Source of the DNA: Limosilactobacillus avistercoris
Lineage (GTDB): Bacteria; Bacillota; Bacilli; Lactobacillales; Lactobacillaceae
Reading direction: 5' to 3'
Length of the DNA: 64,000 nt
Assembly (NCBI RefSeq): GCF_014836425.1
Contig: NZ_JACSQW010000003.1
Span: 60,795-124,794 of the forward strand
Position numbers and translations under genes: made by a program. Position 1 is the first letter of the stretch. Each line of letters starts with the position of its first letter. Under the pieces are notes generated by a model, which was not told the origin of the DNA, ran no database searches, and saw nothing but the letters and a program-made list of their open reading frames with translations. Positions 63,019-64,000 of the stretch are shown in pieces.

Positions 63019-63861
63019 ATGGACATTCAATCAAACATGCTAAAGCTTGCTGATGGTAATAAAATTCCCCAAGAAGGATTTGGCCTTTACAAGGTTACCG
63101 ATCAAGTAACCATGAATAATTCAATCCAAGCAGCTTACCAAAATGGTTATCGCCTTTTCGACACCGCTCAACTATACAGAAATGAAAAAGAGGTTGGTCA
63201 AGCTTTTAAGGATTTAAGTATTTCCCGGGAAAACATTTTTGTAACTACGAAAGTTTCTGAAGCCAACCAGGGTTACCAAAGTACAATTGATTCCGTAAAG
63301 GAGTCATTAAAGAAGCTGCAGATGGATTACGTTGATCTACTACTAGTCCATTGGCCAATTCAACGAGCCTTTTTCGACACTTGGCGGGCTTTTGAAGATC
63401 TTAAAAAAGATGGGTTAACCAAATCAATCGGTGTTAGTAACTTTCAGATTATTCACCTTCAATATTTAGCAACCCAGGCTAACGAAATGCCGGTAGTTAA
63501 TCAAATTGAACTTCATCCACGACTAACTCAAAAACCAATGCTTAAATATGACCAGGAACACCAAATTATCACCCAGGCTTGGAGTCCCCTCGGTCGGGGT
63601 GCCGTGCTTGATATTCCTGAGCTAAAATCAATTGCTAAACGATATAACAAATCAACTGCTCAAGTTATTTTGCGTTGGCACCTCCAAAATGGTGTTTCAT
63701 TTATTCCAAAATCTGTTCATCCCGAACGAATTAAGCAAAATGCTGATATCTATGATTTCGAGCTATCGACAGATGAAATGAACCAAATTGATGCTCTCAA
63801 CCAATACCTTCGCACCGGCCGTGAGCCAGAATTAACTTACGAAAATAACCACCAATATTAA
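63019..63861 (+). CDS. Aldo/keto reductase
   Basis: A 280-residue NADPH-dependent reductase (AKR5-type, 2,5-diketo-D-gluconate reductase-like). The catalytic tetrad is D48 (FDTAQLY), Y53, K78 (TTKVSE) and H111 (LLVHWP). The SIGVSNF and VNQIELHP motifs follow, and the NADPH-phosphate site is IPKSVHPERIKQN near 237-249. The substrate is not assignable. GTAAGGAG precedes the ATG. Confidence 0.9.
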   Translation: MDIQSNMLKLADGNKIPQEGFGLYKVTDQVTMNNSIQAAYQNGYRLFDTAQLYRNEKEVGQAFKDLSISRENIFVTTKVSEANQGYQSTIDSVKESLKKLQMDYVDLLLVHWPIQRAFFDTWRAFEDLKKDGLTKSIGVSNFQIIHLQYLATQANEMPVVNQIELHPRLTQKPMLKYDQEHQIITQAWSPLGRGAVLDIPELKSIAKRYNKSTAQVILRWHLQNGVSFIPKSVHPERIKQNADIYDFELSTDEMNQIDALNQYLRTGREPELTYENNHQY

Positions 63862-63870
63862 TTACTCATC

Positions 63871-63915
63871 AAAGGCTTCTTGGAATGGATCTCAATATCA
63901 TTTCTGGAAGCCTTT
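63871..63915 (+). terminator. Terminator after the aldo/keto reductase
   Basis: AAAGGCTTC and GAAGCCTTT form a 9-bp stem with a 27-base loop that can pair further. The last 80 bases of the window hold no open frame. Confidence 0.65.
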
Positions 63916-64000
63916 AAATGTTTGGCAGATTGTAAAATTTAAGTTGAACATTTTAGTGGACAGAAAAACCCATAAAGGTCTTTAATGGTGTCGCTAAACA

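Noticed and set aside
63930..64000. Tail reading GTTGAACATTTTAGTGGACA that brings to mind insertion-sequence ends
   Set aside because: Only about 70 bases are available, there is no transposase frame or terminal repeat in view, and the resemblance cannot be checked.

Overview
The window reads as chromosome of a low-GC heterofermentative lactic acid bacterium, most likely genus Limosilactobacillus (reuteri/oris/vaginalis-type relatives). This rests on the rpsL < rpoC < rpoB order with Lactobacillaceae-type protein sequences, a ctsR-clpC operon without mcsA/mcsB, a DHA2 transporter followed by a DUF4811 protein, and a fumarase/fumarate-reductase/dicarboxylate-carrier module. No prophage, CRISPR array, plasmid function or complete insertion sequence is visible. 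Most genes lie on the minus strand.

Layout. 0-10 kb: the start of the str operon (rpsL, cut by the window edge), a prepilin peptidase converging on a membrane-tethered AbrB-type protein, then rpoB-rpoC with its own strong promoter and a hairpin-rich leader. 10-16 kb: a TetR regulator, the CtsR-ClpC stress operon with a recognisable CtsR operator, a zinc alcohol dehydrogenase with a cre-like site, and five tRNA genes (Val, Leu, Gly, Arg, Pro) read from two clear promoters. 16-25 kb: a deoxynucleoside kinase; a LysP-type permease under a lysine riboswitch with terminator; a GNAT acetyltransferase; a PAP2 phosphatase; a split ThrE-type exporter; and a metal group (DtxR/MntR regulator, CDF exporter, two tandem VIT/CCC1 proteins) next to a universal stress protein. 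25-39 kb: a four-gene glutamine-type ABC operon, a CPBP protease, RNase J, a MerR regulator divergent from a DHA2 drug-efflux pair across a 31-bp palindrome, an RluA pseudouridine synthase, tRNA-Asp and MprF. 39-64 kb: a 2-hydroxyacid dehydrogenase, an NCS2 purine permease, an esterase with a DJ-1 protein, RarA, a second DHA2 transporter, a uracil-DNA glycosylase with a fused ThrE exporter, LysR, the DASS carrier-fumarate reductase-fumarase module, a cyclophilin, a second alcohol dehydrogenase, a DUF6933/pRiA4b-ORF3 fusion, a DUF2252 pseudogene, aldose epimerase, two serine hydrolases of the penicillin-binding type, and an aldo/keto reductase.

How the genes work together. The fumC-frd-DASS run looks like a dicarboxylate uptake and reduction route (malate to fumarate to succinate) that would regenerate NAD+, and the two alcohol dehydrogenases serve the same redox need. 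CtsR/ClpC, the universal stress protein, the metal group and MprF are stress and envelope functions. Control is visible as riboswitch (lysP), CtsR box (ctsR-clpC), cre-like sites (adhP, the 2-hydroxyacid dehydrogenase, galM), a palindromic operator between divergent promoters (MerR/DHA2), and a hairpin plus terminator-like leader before rpoB.

The most unusual feature is a family of modular structured repeats found four times between 39.8 and 60.6 kb. Each copy abuts, or in one case overlaps, the stop codon of a minus-strand gene, and each is built from a roughly 110-nt hairpin (or a collapsed remnant) plus one or more degenerate 30-bp units. In three copies an ordinary rho-independent terminator lies beyond the repeat, so the element would be transcribed as a 3' UTR.
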